From the NCBI GenBank assembly GCA_001792895.1, contig MARA01000023.1, positions 248,001 to 312,000 of the forward strand: a DNA stretch of 64,000 bases, in the 5' to 3' direction. This stretch comes from Lentinus brumalis. Lineage: Eukaryota > Basidiomycota > Agaricomycetes > Polyporales > Polyporaceae. Below, one piece after another: positions 23,215 through 33,778 of this stretch (the stretch's first letter is position 1; every line of letters begins with the position of its first letter). The position numbers and the translations under genes are program-made. The notes under the pieces were generated by a model. The model made no database searches. It saw nothing but the letters and a program-made list of their open reading frames with translations, and was not told the DNA's origin.

Positions 23215-26200
23215 GGTGACGGAGGAGGAAGAAGAAAGGAGAGTGTGTCTGGACGCGAACGCAAGCCGCTCTCTTATGGGTGGGGCGGGAAGTTGCCGAT
23301 CAGAGGTCATCAGCACCAAAATCATCCCGTTTCGATAATCTAACCGCCGTGACAATCGGTCACAATCGGTGACTCTCCCCCAATCCCCTCAAGGCTGCCG
23401 TCACACGCACTGGACGAGTCTCTCTCAGCCTCTGCACAGCACCATGATCATGCATCATGTCTCCGTGCGTTCTTTCCGCCCCGGCTGGCCCAGAGCATCT
23501 ATGAAAGACACAGGCAGCATTGTGCTCTGTATTCCATATATATTGGACGACCTCCGGAGACTCAGGCATGCCTGGGATGCACGACAAACGCGATAGGCAA
23601 CGAACGTCCTCAGGACACTGACTAGAAGGACAGGTTCTCAGCCCTGAAACAACTTCTCTGCGCCCAGGTAGCTCGGGAAGCTTCGCCACATATGGTCCGA
23701 GTGGACGAGGTGCGCTGATTGAATTTGCGAAGTAGCTGATTGATCCTGTGCTCGCTCAAAGTTCGTCCTCAGTCCATGGGATGCCGACGTCCAAGCGGGT
23801 GAACGTGCTACTTCGCCACCATGCCTAGGCCCGCTACCTGTGCCCGGCATCGCACGCACGCCGGCTACTTCTCCATCATAGGGCCACCTATCTGCGGGTA
23901 GTCTCAAGATCGACGACGGCCATAGATGCATACGCCCAGGTTTGGCTCGCTGCTCGGGTCAGGTCGACTCTACTCCTCGTTTTGCACCTACTCCTCATAG
24001 TGAACTTCACCGCACTTGCGAACGGAGCTTCCTCTCCTGGTGCTTGCACGAGCTCCGCAATACAAAGCCTGCGCAACGGCACATGTGCTGCCGTCTTCTT
24101 TTCTCATGATATCATTAGACTCGGCGACCGGTTCGACAGAACGTTGTCGACCCTCGGCCTCTCCTTTCTGCTGACCTCCGGGGTGCGTTGCTCCTTACCG
24201 CATCCACTTCCCCTGCAGCGTCCCGCTGGCTGCGGAGAATTCGTCACCTGCACCAGCGCGCGACGTCAGAGATGCATGGTCCTTGCTCGAGAACCGGACC
24301 GCACCGCCTCGGAGCTAGACGGTTACGCACCCGGCGAAGGAGCCGCACGCCTGCCGGTCCGCCCAAGCAAATCTCAGGTGAGTCTGTTTCTGCAATTCCG
24401 CCGTCTTCCCAAATGGCACGGCGCGCTCCGGACAGCTCTTGACGGATTATCGCAGCCTGAGGCGCTGGTTTCCGGCGATGCAGGGCGCTGTGCTTCGTGT
24501 TCGTGTTCACGACGCAGATCCTCGGCCACGTCGTCTGCGGTCGCCGCAAGTAGGTCCGTTTGTTCATGCCACGGCGCGCGGTCGTGCACCCGGTATGACA
24601 GGTTGCCATGGTGGATGACGGGACCCCTGTCCTGCGCCGTACGCTCCGCCACTCTACACACTCCCTCTTCGTGATCACAATTGAACTCACCAGCACCGGC
24701 TTCCAGGTGCTACCCACATGTTGTACGCGTTGTCCATGTTCATAGCCTACATGCGTTCCAACTCCCAATCGTAACGACATCGTGTCATACTCGTTTCTGG
24801 GCTATGGCGTGCCCGCCCGGGCCTTGCGCCGGGTCACCTCTGAACGCAAGTTGGACAGGTGGTGCCAAGTGGGCGGCACAGCAGCGCTCCGAGTCCCATG
24901 GCAGTGAAGGCAAACTCAACTTTGCCTGTAGTGCGCAGGCGAAGTTCGACGGAGCATCTGCCAAGAGAAGCCCGTCGTGCACTGCGCAGGGCACTCGTGC
25001 TCTCGGTGCATCTATCATACCTATCCCGGCACATGTGGTATCTTGAAATTGAGCACCGTCCGCGTGGCGTAGCGGGGCGGCGAGTGTGGTATGCAACGGC
25101 CGTTTGGACGCTGTGGGCGCGGTCAGCACTTGTAACAGTACGGTACTATCGGTGCACCGGGCACTCGGCACCATGCATACTTCGGTTTTGAACGGCATCG
25201 GTGTACTTGCGTGGTTCGTAGCGTGTTTCTCGACTGTGCTGCAGCTCCAGCTGACCATCTGACGACAGCCGCGGTCTGCGTAGTTGCATTAGTGACGCCC
25301 CCCGGGCTCTCTGCGACAATCTGGCCTTAGCCACGTTGCTCCTAAGTCTGCGGCCCCAGCCAGCAAGTATGTACTCTATATTGAAGTAGACGCATGCTAG
25401 TCCGTTGCTATCTTGGAGTCTTGCACGATTTGCTCACCGATCGTCGCCAACCTATATATATCTTGGGGCTGTGGCGTATGATGGCGATCCTTCTGAGTTG
25501 TAGTCCTGATACTTAGTTGTAGCTTTGAGTCATGCTATGTGAGTCGTGAACATAAGGGCGGGATGCCGTCCCTATAATGACCTGTATCACGCTGAATTTC
25601 TATGAAGTCCCCACTTGTTCAGGTGGCTAATCTACACCCGGGCCAGAAATGACAATCCGGATACGCTGAGGTTATCACGGTGGTCAACGCAAGTCGTGTA
25701 TTATCCTGCCTCAGTCCTGTTCTCTAAGTCAAGGAACTGCAACATCACCCGCGCTCAGGGGGCGTCGCGGTGATGTCAGTAGCCGTGCCTGGGGGAACTC
25801 CATCACCATGCCGGGCGTTCTCAAGTTGCAGCACGGCACGGCAGACGTTAGTACAACATTTGAACATTAGGAACAAGGATGATGACCTCGAACATCGGTC
25901 CCAACCGTGCGCGTGGTCAACGAGTCCGCTACATATACATACTCGAACATACTTCAAGTTCCCGGATCCTTGTGGCATGATCCAGACATGGAGACGGTCA
26001 GACAACCGTGCTGTTTCGCCGTACCTGTGCTTCGGCTTCGCACGATGCGCGCAGATCCCGAGAGAGACCCTAGAGATTCCTGTCTCCAGATCTTGTAATC
26101 GCGAGCTCGGTCCACAAGTCAGGCCCTCCGCGGGTGCAGTCAGGCACCGGAGATGCCGGCCTGGGTGGGGCTGCTACGAACCCCGAAACTTGACGGTATC

Positions 26201-26603
26201 GCAAGCTGCTGTCCAACCTTTCGCAACGGAGTCCGGACGAGCAAGCATGCGGACCCGGATCGCGACGAGGACAACAACTTCCTCGACGCCGTTGACGTCG
26301 CGGGTGACAGTCCCGAGATCCCACCAGGAAATAGGGTTGGCGGCGTGCGTGCGCGGGAACCCGAGCGTGCGGACGCCCGGGAAGGAGATCTGTGATGGGA
26401 TCACAGTGCGCCCCGGCACGATCATGGTCCACATTGCCGAGGTCGCACTCCTCATCAACCTTACATGTACATGAAGCCAAGTGAGGTCCTCCGCACTCCT
26501 CTCCTTCCTCCCCGCCCTCTGCTCCCCCTCGTCGGCGTCGTTCCTCATGTGCACGACACGGCCCCCGCGCACACACCGCCATTCGTTTAGCAACCACCGT
26601 CTT
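23215..26603. other. 3.4-kb gene-free stretch
   Basis: Runs from the cyclophilin start to the DUF6533 gene start. Open frames reach 230 aa on the plus strand (23982-24674) and 178 aa on the minus strand (24244-24780; 26174-26710), but they overlap one another in several frames, show no domain motif, signal peptide or helix pattern, and look like chance frames in GC-rich DNA. A TATATATA near 25453 has no gene attached that I can recognise. It could hold a fast-evolving orphan gene or decayed repeats. Confidence 0.5.
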
Positions 26604-28433
26604 ATGATGAGCGCGGATGTAGTCCCGCAGCCAGTGTGAGTCCGACGCTCAGCCACCTCCGTCAGCTGCCACCGCGATCGTCCTGACACCGACATCAGAC
26701 ACATCCACAACTACCTCCATCTTGTCGGCGTCGGTGAGCGAGCGCGTATAAGTTTTGAGACGCGAAGACTAATTCCGAGCAAGTCATTCTGTATTATGAC
26801 TTTACCCTCACCTTTGGCGAAGAGTATTGGCGAATATGGAAGGCTCCCCGGTCCATGTCGTCCTTTCTATTCTTCCTCAACCGCTATCTCCCGGTGCTGG
26901 GTGTACGTTCGCTCATCAATGAGATGTGTGCTATCGTTAACTATGTATGCAGGACATCGCGGTGAACGTCGGCAACTTTTACATCTTCCCAACAGAACTT
27001 GTGCGTCCTTCCGTTGATATTGCATGCTGGTTCCTGACGTCATTTCGTAGGGGTGAGCCATGTCAGGCCGTCGCAGGCGACGTATCTGACGACATCAAAC
27101 AGCTGCAGGCATTACGCCTTCTTCCGTCAGCTGCTGTTGATCGTCAACCAGGTCGTTGTATGCTGTACGATCCAATCTCGCGATACCATAGCGAATCAGC
27201 TAACGCACTCCCAGACATACTCTTCCTGAGGACATTCGCTCTCTACGGGAGAGACTGGAGAGTCGGGGGCTCCATCTTCGGCTTTGCTATGATCTTGCTA
27301 GGCATATCTTGCGTACGTGATGGCCCCTCTTCTCTCGTACCTAGGCACTTACGGACTAATCGTGGACATCAGTGGTCCATTGTAGGGCAACACGAGGACG
27401 TTGAGCTTCGAGGTGGTTGTCATCTTGCCGCAGACCGCATGACGTACGTGAACCCCTCTACATGCACCTCGCTTCTGACTTACCTCGGAATCTTCTTTGA
27501 CACAGAGCCATCCGTGAGTACCCTCGAGCTCTACGAATCTTACTCTCGCTCATCCGAGAGCACATCCAACAGGGATCGCCGTGTCATGGGAATCCCTCTT
27601 CCTCTTTGACTTGACGATATTCTCTCTGACACTGTTCAAGACGTTGCAAGCGCGACGGCGTAACCCCGTCACTATCGGACGGAATGACATTTTGTCTCTT
27701 GTCATGCGCGATGGTTCGTCTTCCCAGCCACATGTCTTCTTTGCTTTGTTGACATTTACGGCGCCAGGTGCTTTGTATTTTGCGTACGCTTCACACATGG
27801 CCCTGCAGCGCTCTCTGTCAACTCACTGACCACTTCTCACAGTGTCATGGCATCTGCGAATCTGGCCAACACGCTAACGTTCTACGTGAGTGATCTGATT
27901 ACCTCTTCGCCCGCGCAGCCCGGCAACTTACAGGGTTTTCCAATACAGTTCCTCGAGGCATGTCTTCTTACGCTGCGGGCATGTCGGACTAAACCTTATC
28001 AACCCCATCCCTCTCACCCCTCTAGCCCCTCCTCCGCGGATGTCTCTCGACCGCAGCAAGCTCGCTCTCCGTGACGATGATGTCCCGGCTCATGCTCAAC
28101 CTCCATGGCTCCGTGAGCGGCCGCGAGCTCGTCACGACCCCCATATCAGACTCGTCCGGCCCCTCCGACAACTCGACGTCTCTGCTCTTCACCACACGCA
28201 TATCGATGCCCCCGATCTCGATGATAGCGACGACGTCGGACCAGGAGGCGGCGAGATACCGCGACCGCGAGTCCGCGTACGTCCGGGATGCGCGTGCTGG
28301 ATACGATCATGGCTACATCGAGGAGGTGTACGAGATGCAGGATACCCATTACCGCGACCGCGACGATACCCCCCTGCAAGTGTCCGCGGAGCGACGTCTC
28401 GGAGGAGATGCGAACGACAAGCGCGGGTGGTAG
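26604..28433 (+). CDS. DUF6533-domain seven-helix membrane protein
   Basis: Multi-exon gene of a large basidiomycete family of GPCR-like membrane proteins with no known ligand. Exon 1 (26604, MMSADVVPQP) and exon 2 (HIHNYLHLVG near 26705-26735) lead over introns to LYYDFTLTFGEEYWRIWK and then FLFFLNRYLPVLG near 26865-26900. This is the DUF6533 hallmark: a Tyr-Asp stretch, Glu-x-x-x-Ile-Trp-Lys and Asn-Arg-Tyr. Further helices follow: HYAFFRQLLLIVNQ near 27120, FLRTFALYGRDWRVGG near 27225, SWESLFLFDLTIFSLTLFKT near 27590, and ASANLANTLTFYV near 27850. The cytoplasmic tail starts TMMSRLMLNLHGSVSGREL and is rich in Asp and Arg. The branch point CTAAT before the acceptor near 26787 supports the splice model. 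Likely a cell-surface sensor, which is an inference. Confidence 0.78.
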
Positions 28434-28705
28434 CAGACAGGCCCTAGGAGGATCTGGCAGTAAACTCGTAGCATAATCACCCTGGAGCCTCAATCGACGA
28501 GGGGTCCAGGAAAGCAGCTCGCTGCGTAATCTGGCTATAATTATCTGTATTTTGTGGACATCGGAGCCTTGTAGAAGTAAAGACCCATCGACCCACTATT
28601 GTAGAGCGAACACTACCGAAGGGCACTGTCGTTCTGAAGCAAGCTACGATGAAGTACAGAACGCGGAGAGACGTACATGGGCTGAGTACAACAAGCAATG
28701 AACAA

Positions 28706-28787
28706 GTCCCTATCGATTAGTGGTTAGATCATCACGTTGTGGTCACACAATTCCGTGAAGACGCCGGCTCGAATCCGGCTAGGGACA
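28706..28787 (+). tRNA. tRNA-His (anticodon GUG), with 10-nt intron
   Basis: Acceptor stem GTCCCTA pairs perfectly with TAGGGAC (28780-28786), and the discriminator is A at 28787. The D-arm is GATTAGTGGTTAGATC. The anticodon stem TCACG / CGTGA holds the loop T-T-GTG-G-C, so anticodon GTG is at 28739-28741. A 10-nt intron (28743-28752) is placed one base after the anticodon. T-arm GCCGG-CTCGAAT-CCGGC has C in place of the usual T54. A poly-T run about 10 bp downstream can serve as the Pol III terminator. Confidence 0.88.
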
Positions 28788-28832
28788 TTTGTTTTATCCT
28801 TTTTTCGGGGCCAGCCAAGGTCAAGGGAACTA

Positions 28833-28958
28833 AGCTTTGTTTTTACTCCCAGCTTTGTTTTGACTCCCAGCTTTGTTTTGACTCCCAGCTTTGTTTTGAC
28901 TCCCAGCTTTGTTTTTACTCCCAGCTTTGTTTTTACTCCCAGCTTTGTTTTTACTCCC
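28833..28958 (+). repeat. 18-bp minisatellite, seven units
   Basis: Seven head-to-tail 18-bp units, AGCTTTGTTTTKACTCCC, with no gaps. Position 12 is T in units 1 and 5-7 and G in units 2-4; everything else is identical. The array lies 46 bp after tRNA-His. Because 18 is a multiple of three, it reads as an open Gly-Val-Lys-Thr-Lys-Leu repeat on the minus strand, but nothing indicates that it is translated. Confidence 0.95.
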
Positions 28959-29296
28959 TTGCGCTGCTCACCGAAGCACAACGTATTCCAGAAGTATGAT
29001 ATGGATTGTAGTTCCCTGGCACATACCTTTGTCCGTCGCTCACGAAGTCACGCGAAGATAGGATACGGAGAGAGAAGGACGGCGTTTCAAGGCATTCGCG
29101 AACAGTTCAAGGAGCGTGTTACTAAAAGACTGTGAGGTATACATCGAGAGGGAATCGTCCGAGTCGACCCTAGAATTAAGACCGAAGAGACATAGTTCAA
29201 GCACATCCGACTAAATAGACAACACGGTGCCGACGCTAGCTGCTAAACACCTCCCGAAGACCCTACAGAGATGGCAGGTGAAGCAAATGGGCGAGC
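28959..29296. other. Intergenic, 3' flank of GPI-anchored protein
   Basis: No recognisable gene between the minisatellite and the stop of the minus-strand gene. Confidence 0.5.
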
Positions 29297-30112
29297 TCAT
29301 GCGAAGATGAGACCGAAGGCAGCGACGGCGACGGCGGCGAGGGTGCCGGGGGCGGAGAGGCCAGATGCGCCGTTGCTGCCGCTGGCCCCGCCGGTGGCCG
29401 ACGGAGTGGAGCCAGTTGCTGAGGCGGAGCCCGCTCCAGAGCCGGTTGCGGACCCGCCGAGGGTGGGGGTCGCGGAGGACGCGGGGTAGGGGGCACCGAG
29501 GGCCTTGATCTCGAATTCCTGCGACTCGGCATAGATCTGGAGGGAGGGGAGCAGGTCAGTGCTGGCCACGTAGGGTACGGATGAAGAAACGAAGGATGCG
29601 AGGGGATTGGAAAGGGAGGGCGGGTAGAGAAGGGTAACTCACGTCCGTAAGGTTGAACGGGTTAGAGAGCTGGATGGTGTAGCCGGTGGCGGGCGCCATG
29701 TTGACCTGGTCCTTCGTGATGAGCTTCGAGCAGTCGAAGTTGTTTTGCTGCGAGATGAACGGCAGAGGCGAGGTGAGCACTTTCACATCCTTGTTTGCGA
29801 TGCTACGTCGGCGTAAGCACCGTTCAGCGACCCCCGCCGATACCACAAGCGAGGCAGAGACTCACGAAACAGTGAAGTTCGTGTAGGGAGACGTCTTGCA
29901 TGTCCAGGTGACGACGTTGTCGGACTCAGCGACTGCAAAGTTCGTACCGAGACCGGGCTCCTTCAGCTGACTGCTCCAGACGTGCATGAGAAAGAGAGAT
30001 ACTGACTCCACCAGAGGTTGGGACCGCCGGGAGCGATGACCTCGAGCTGGGCAGCAGCGCCGCTGGCGAGGGCAACGAGGGTGGCGGAAAGCGCGGCGGT
30101 GGAGAACTTCAT
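29297..30112 (-). CDS. GPI-anchored secreted protein, Kre9/KNH1-like N-terminal domain
   Basis: Begins at 30112 with a signal peptide (MKFSTAALSATLVALASG, cleavage near AAA-Q). A 73-nt intron links PNLWW to ESDNVVTWTCKTSPYTNFTV, the Trp-Cys pattern of the Ser-Thr-rich GPI-anchored Kre9/KNH1 domain family. The domain continues with IANKDVKVLTSP, NNFDCSKLITKDQ, GYTIQLSNPFNLTD and SQEFEIKALG across two further introns. The C-terminal part is a Ser/Gly/Thr/Ala-rich stalk, followed by a GPI signal with a small-residue site (SNGASG) and a hydrophobic tail LAAVAVAAFGLIFA. In yeast, Kre9 relatives act in cell-wall beta-1,6-glucan assembly; in basidiomycetes this class is abundant and unassigned. It should sit on the outer plasma membrane or wall. 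Confidence 0.82.
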
Positions 30113-31059
30113 GGCGTCGACGAAGAGCGGACGGAGGGCGTGGCAGCGGGACGAAGCGGGGGAGGACAAGGGAGGCGAAAGCGAAGGCAACACGGACACG
30201 GACACGGGGACGGGCACGGCGAGCAGCGGCAGGTCGGCCGGGCGGCACGGCCCTTGGCGGAGGCGCATCAGCTTCCTGCCTTCGTACCACGATGTGCATG
30301 CATGCTTAACGTCAACCTCTCCTTTGGCGTGAACGTGAAAGACGGCGGAGAACCTCCATCCTTGCGACCGAACGATGCGACCGTTTCGTGGAGTCGCGAG
30401 CAGGCTAACCAGCTGTGGACAGTTGTGCTCTGCTAGAAGGCATTCGTGGTGAGTGCATGTCGTATTCCAGTGTCTCGCGAATCCAACGTGACATGCTCCA
30501 AGATGTGCGTGGGCCGTGGTAGGACGGAGAGAGGGATAGGCCGCAGTACTGCGCACAGGACGACGCTCTACGGAGCTGCGAGGCTCAAACTTAAACAACT
30601 GCCCACCGGACGGAGTCCACCGTGGCTACAATATCGGGTCCTCCGCTCCAGACAAGCGGATACGTCAAGTCACATCATTCCATCCTTCTTCCCTTGCGTA
30701 GAGACTGTCACGCAATCAAGAATTTTGTGAAAGGCTCAGGCTGCGGAACATTCGTCGTGGAGGAATGAATCGTTTTGAACGGTTGAAGCTGACGGAGCTC
30801 GTGTCTGCTCGTTGCTGTGCTCAACCTCATATGAGCTTCCTTCTGCTTCCTTTCATACGCTCATGACGCCCAGCTCCAGCATCCAGACGGCCGATGTCCC
30901 AGAGGCTTGCTTCTCCGTGCCGCTGCCCCGTCACACGTTGTATGCGGTGGACTTGACGTCGCTGCCGAGGTACGACCTTCATATATGCAGCTTGGTTTCC
31001 TCCTCCACCCCCTCCTGCTCCCTGGGATGAGCCTCTCCTCTTAGCAGCCCTACGTCGAC
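30113..31059. other. Divergent region between GPI-protein and RBR gene
   Basis: Contains both promoters. A possible extra first exon for the RBR gene begins at ATG 30863 (MTPSSSIQTADVPEACFS) with a donor near 30968 and an acceptor before 31050; this would extend its N-terminus. Not certain. Confidence 0.4.
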
Positions 31060-32535
31060 ATGGACCGCAACAACGCGCTCGGTTTGACCTTCCATCCCGA
31101 ATCGGAGGGTTTCAATGTGGCGAACCTCGACTGGGACAGCGTTACGATGGTCTCGATAGACTTTATACGCGATGATATGGATCAGAAGCGTTCTTCGTTC
31201 TTCAATTTGGGTCGCTGGTCATCAGGAGAGAGAAGGCTATCGATTACGCCGGTTTGGCGAAATGCGGGTGCTCAGTGGCGCAAGAAGTACGTCCCGTTCG
31301 CTGCTTCATTTGCGGCGTCACCTTACTTGAGCAGACTCTCCGCTACCGTGGAGAATATCCGACGGCGTTTGCTGCCCACCTTACTTCATGCGGTCACGAC
31401 CGGACTCCCCTGCAAGTTCTCGGGTGCCCCACGAAACGCTACTGTGGTGCCATACGCCGTGTTTACTCTGTGGGTGAGCTGTTTTCGCTTGATGGACCCA
31501 ACTAACGCTGGCGACAGGTTGACAAACCAATGTGCAGCTTGTCAAACGAGTTTTCCCATCCACGAGCACGTCGTAATCGCTCCTTGCGGCCACCTATACC
31601 ACGCCAACTGCATGCTTGCCTTGATCGAAACCTCCCTACAAGCGCTGGCATCCTTTCCCCCACGCTGCTGCCGGCAAACAATACCTTTCGAACTGTTCGA
31701 CAGGTACTTGTCCCGTTCTCTGCGATCTGCATACAAAGAACGTCAATCCGAGTACGACTGCCCAAAGCGCGTCTACTGTGCCAATCCCCGATGCAGCCAC
31801 TTCCTCGGACCCCGAGATAAACGCATTCCTGTCCGTGTTCTCAAGTGCCCTGCTTTTCTTTGCGGGACCTGCACCTGCGCGCGGTGCAAGGCATCAGTCG
31901 ATGGTCCCCCATCTCGGCACGAGTGCACCCACGATCCCGGCCACCGTGCCACTCTCCAGCTCGGGATTCGCATGGGCTGGGTCCGCTGTCCAACCTGCGA
32001 GGAGCTCATCGAACGCCACGGCGGATGCGCGCACATGACGTGCGTGTGCGGCACTGACTTCTGCTACCGTTGTCGCGCCGTGTGGAAGACGTGCAACTGC
32101 GTCGACTGGGGTGACGGTGTGGGCGCGGACGATCATGAAGCACGGCTGTTCGCCCCATTGGAGGAGGGCGGAGACCTGGGCCCCCGACTCACACTGTGGA
32201 TCCCGCCGATCCTGGAGCGTGGCAGGGAGGAGACGGACGATGGCCGGGCGAGCTGGGTCGATGTCGTTCCGACCCCGCGTCGACGCTCGCGCTCTTTCAC
32301 GCACACGCGTCCCGACAGTCTAGCAGCGTACACGGCGTTCTTCCTCGACAGACCACGTCCCGGACAATCGTCTCACATGGCGGCGAGCCCGAAGGTCAGC
32401 GTTCTTGCAAGTGGCCCGGTGCACGCGGAGGACGACGTGGTGCCATGCTTCCCCTTCCTGGTGGACCCGCAGCTGCTTGCTCGCGGACTCCAAGCCCAGG
32501 AGATACGTCGTCGTAGGCGGGCGGTCAGCTTCTGA
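31060..32535 (+). CDS. RBR (RING1-IBR-RING2) E3 ubiquitin ligase
   Basis: RBR enzymes take ubiquitin onto a RING2 cysteine before passing it to the substrate. In the 491-residue frame RING1 starts near residue 158 (CAACQTSFPI, then APCGHLYHANC and PPRCC). The IBR follows near residue 235 (RVYCANPRCSHFLG, KCPAFLCGTCTCARC), and RING2 near residue 310 (GWVRCPTCEELIERHGGCAH, then MTCVCGTDFCYRC). The catalytic-cysteine context GGCAHMTC is intact. A C-terminal tail of about 135 residues extends to 32535. The first 150 residues are less certain: another frame at 31254-31505 also looks Cys/His-rich, so introns may interrupt 31260-31530. A tandem paralogue follows on the same strand. Confidence 0.75.
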   Translation: MDRNNALGLTFHPESEGFNVANLDWDSVTMVSIDFIRDDMDQKRSSFFNLGRWSSGERRLSITPVWRNAGAQWRKKYVPFAASFAASPYLSRLSATVENIRRRLLPTLLHAVTTGLPCKFSGAPRNATVVPYAVFTLWVSCFRLMDPTNAGDRLTNQCAACQTSFPIHEHVVIAPCGHLYHANCMLALIETSLQALASFPPRCCRQTIPFELFDRYLSRSLRSAYKERQSEYDCPKRVYCANPRCSHFLGPRDKRIPVRVLKCPAFLCGTCTCARCKASVDGPPSRHECTHDPGHRATLQLGIRMGWVRCPTCEELIERHGGCAHMTCVCGTDFCYRCRAVWKTCNCVDWGDGVGADDHEARLFAPLEEGGDLGPRLTLWIPPILERGREETDDGRASWVDVVPTPRRRSRSFTHTRPDSLAAYTAFFLDRPRPGQSSHMAASPKVSVLASGPVHAEDDVVPCFPFLVDPQLLARGLQAQEIRRRRRAVSF

Positions 32536-33778
32536 GGATTGCTTTCCCCCGTCTCCCAGAGACCATCATACCATCATGATTATGATAACGCCTTGTTCGT
32601 ACGACCTTCACGACGTTACGCATTCCCGCTGTGTATATATGCTCATCGCTTTTCACGCTCATTCACGCAGGCTTCAGAATCATATACGACTTCGCCGAGG
32701 GCATTCGTCACTTGTCGCATTATCTGCCATTTTCCGCTGCCCTAACGCCTCCCTCCCACCGACGCAGTGGTTTCATATCTAAGAGAGTTTATCCCTCGGT
32801 ATGGTCCCGCGAACCTCGACTCACCCTGCCGACTCACACGTGTTGCTGTCTTTTCACAAGTCGACGGCACTCCGCTCCATTAATGCTCCCGAGTGCCCAC
32901 CTCCACATGTTCACACCGTCATGTCCGTTACGAAGGGGAGGTTTGCGAACATATGAGTGCCGTGGTGCCGCTCCGTGTAATTGGTCTGGACGCAACAGCA
33001 TATGAGCACTACCGGTCTGCAAGATGAAGATCAGGGCCAAACCCTTCAGGCACACGCTGCTTGTACATGATACTCGTCGCGCGCGAACAGTTCGAGTCGG
33101 GGCTCATCGACCGATCGTGGGGCGCGTACAGGAGGTGGAGGAGGACCAACACCGATGAAGAGTCTTGGCGTGATCCTAGTCTCCAAGACGAGTTCACGCT
33201 CGGATTTCGAGTATGTACTCTACATATATGCGACTAGTACTGCCTGTAAGTACAACAACCAATCTGAACCTGTCCTAGCTGACGGCTCATCCGTATGCAA
33301 CTTACAGTGCGACGTAATCATGGTACAGTTTGTGCTGCTGTCTGGCGGGGCACAACAGGATCGGCAATTGACGGAGGAATGCAGGTTTGCATTCATATCC
33401 AGCAGCTACGCCTCCTGAAAGCCGATAACGGAGTACCCCTCCTATTCAACGAGGTTTTCCTAGTTCCCCCACGACATGCATCCAGCCTTGCGCACTTCCT
33501 GTGCATACTTCACGTCGTCTTGCATGTCTGAAGCCGGCCAACGCGACATCTACGGTAGATCTCCACATCTCGTCGTACTCGTCGTACTCGTCTCCCCCAT
33601 CATCATCTTCGTCGTCGTCCCCCTCACCTGGTTACTTGCTTCTTGCCTCACTTCTGTCTCTCTCAGCGGTTCCTCTCGCTCAACCGACAAGCAATTTGCA
33701 CTTCACGGCGCACTTGCGCCTCTGAGGTCGAACGACAACCCGCAGTTGGCCGTGGTCCGATACCGGGGCGACGGCGAC
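32536..33778. other. Spacer between the two RBR genes
   Basis: No gene recognised. Includes a pyrimidine-rich tract at about 33570-33650 of the kind found just upstream of fungal start codons. Confidence 0.45.

Noticed and set aside
25440..25600. C/D-box snoRNA-like motifs (ATGATGG, CTGA) after a TATATATA
   Set aside because: No terminal stem or guide match could be shown by eye, and such short boxes occur often by chance.
26070..26710. Minus-strand frames of 175-178 codons upstream of the DUF6533 gene
   Set aside because: They overlap each other in different frames, include the promoter and first exon of the plus-strand gene, and show no known domain.
28724..28981. Minus-strand repeat protein of Gly-Val-Lys-Thr-Lys-Leu units
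   Set aside because: Produced by the 18-bp minisatellite and reads across the tRNA-His gene; no sign of translation.
33476..33778. N-terminal membrane anchor for the second RBR protein
   Set aside because: The hydrophobic run comes from a pyrimidine-rich tract typical of fungal 5' leaders; a later in-frame ATG fits the family better.
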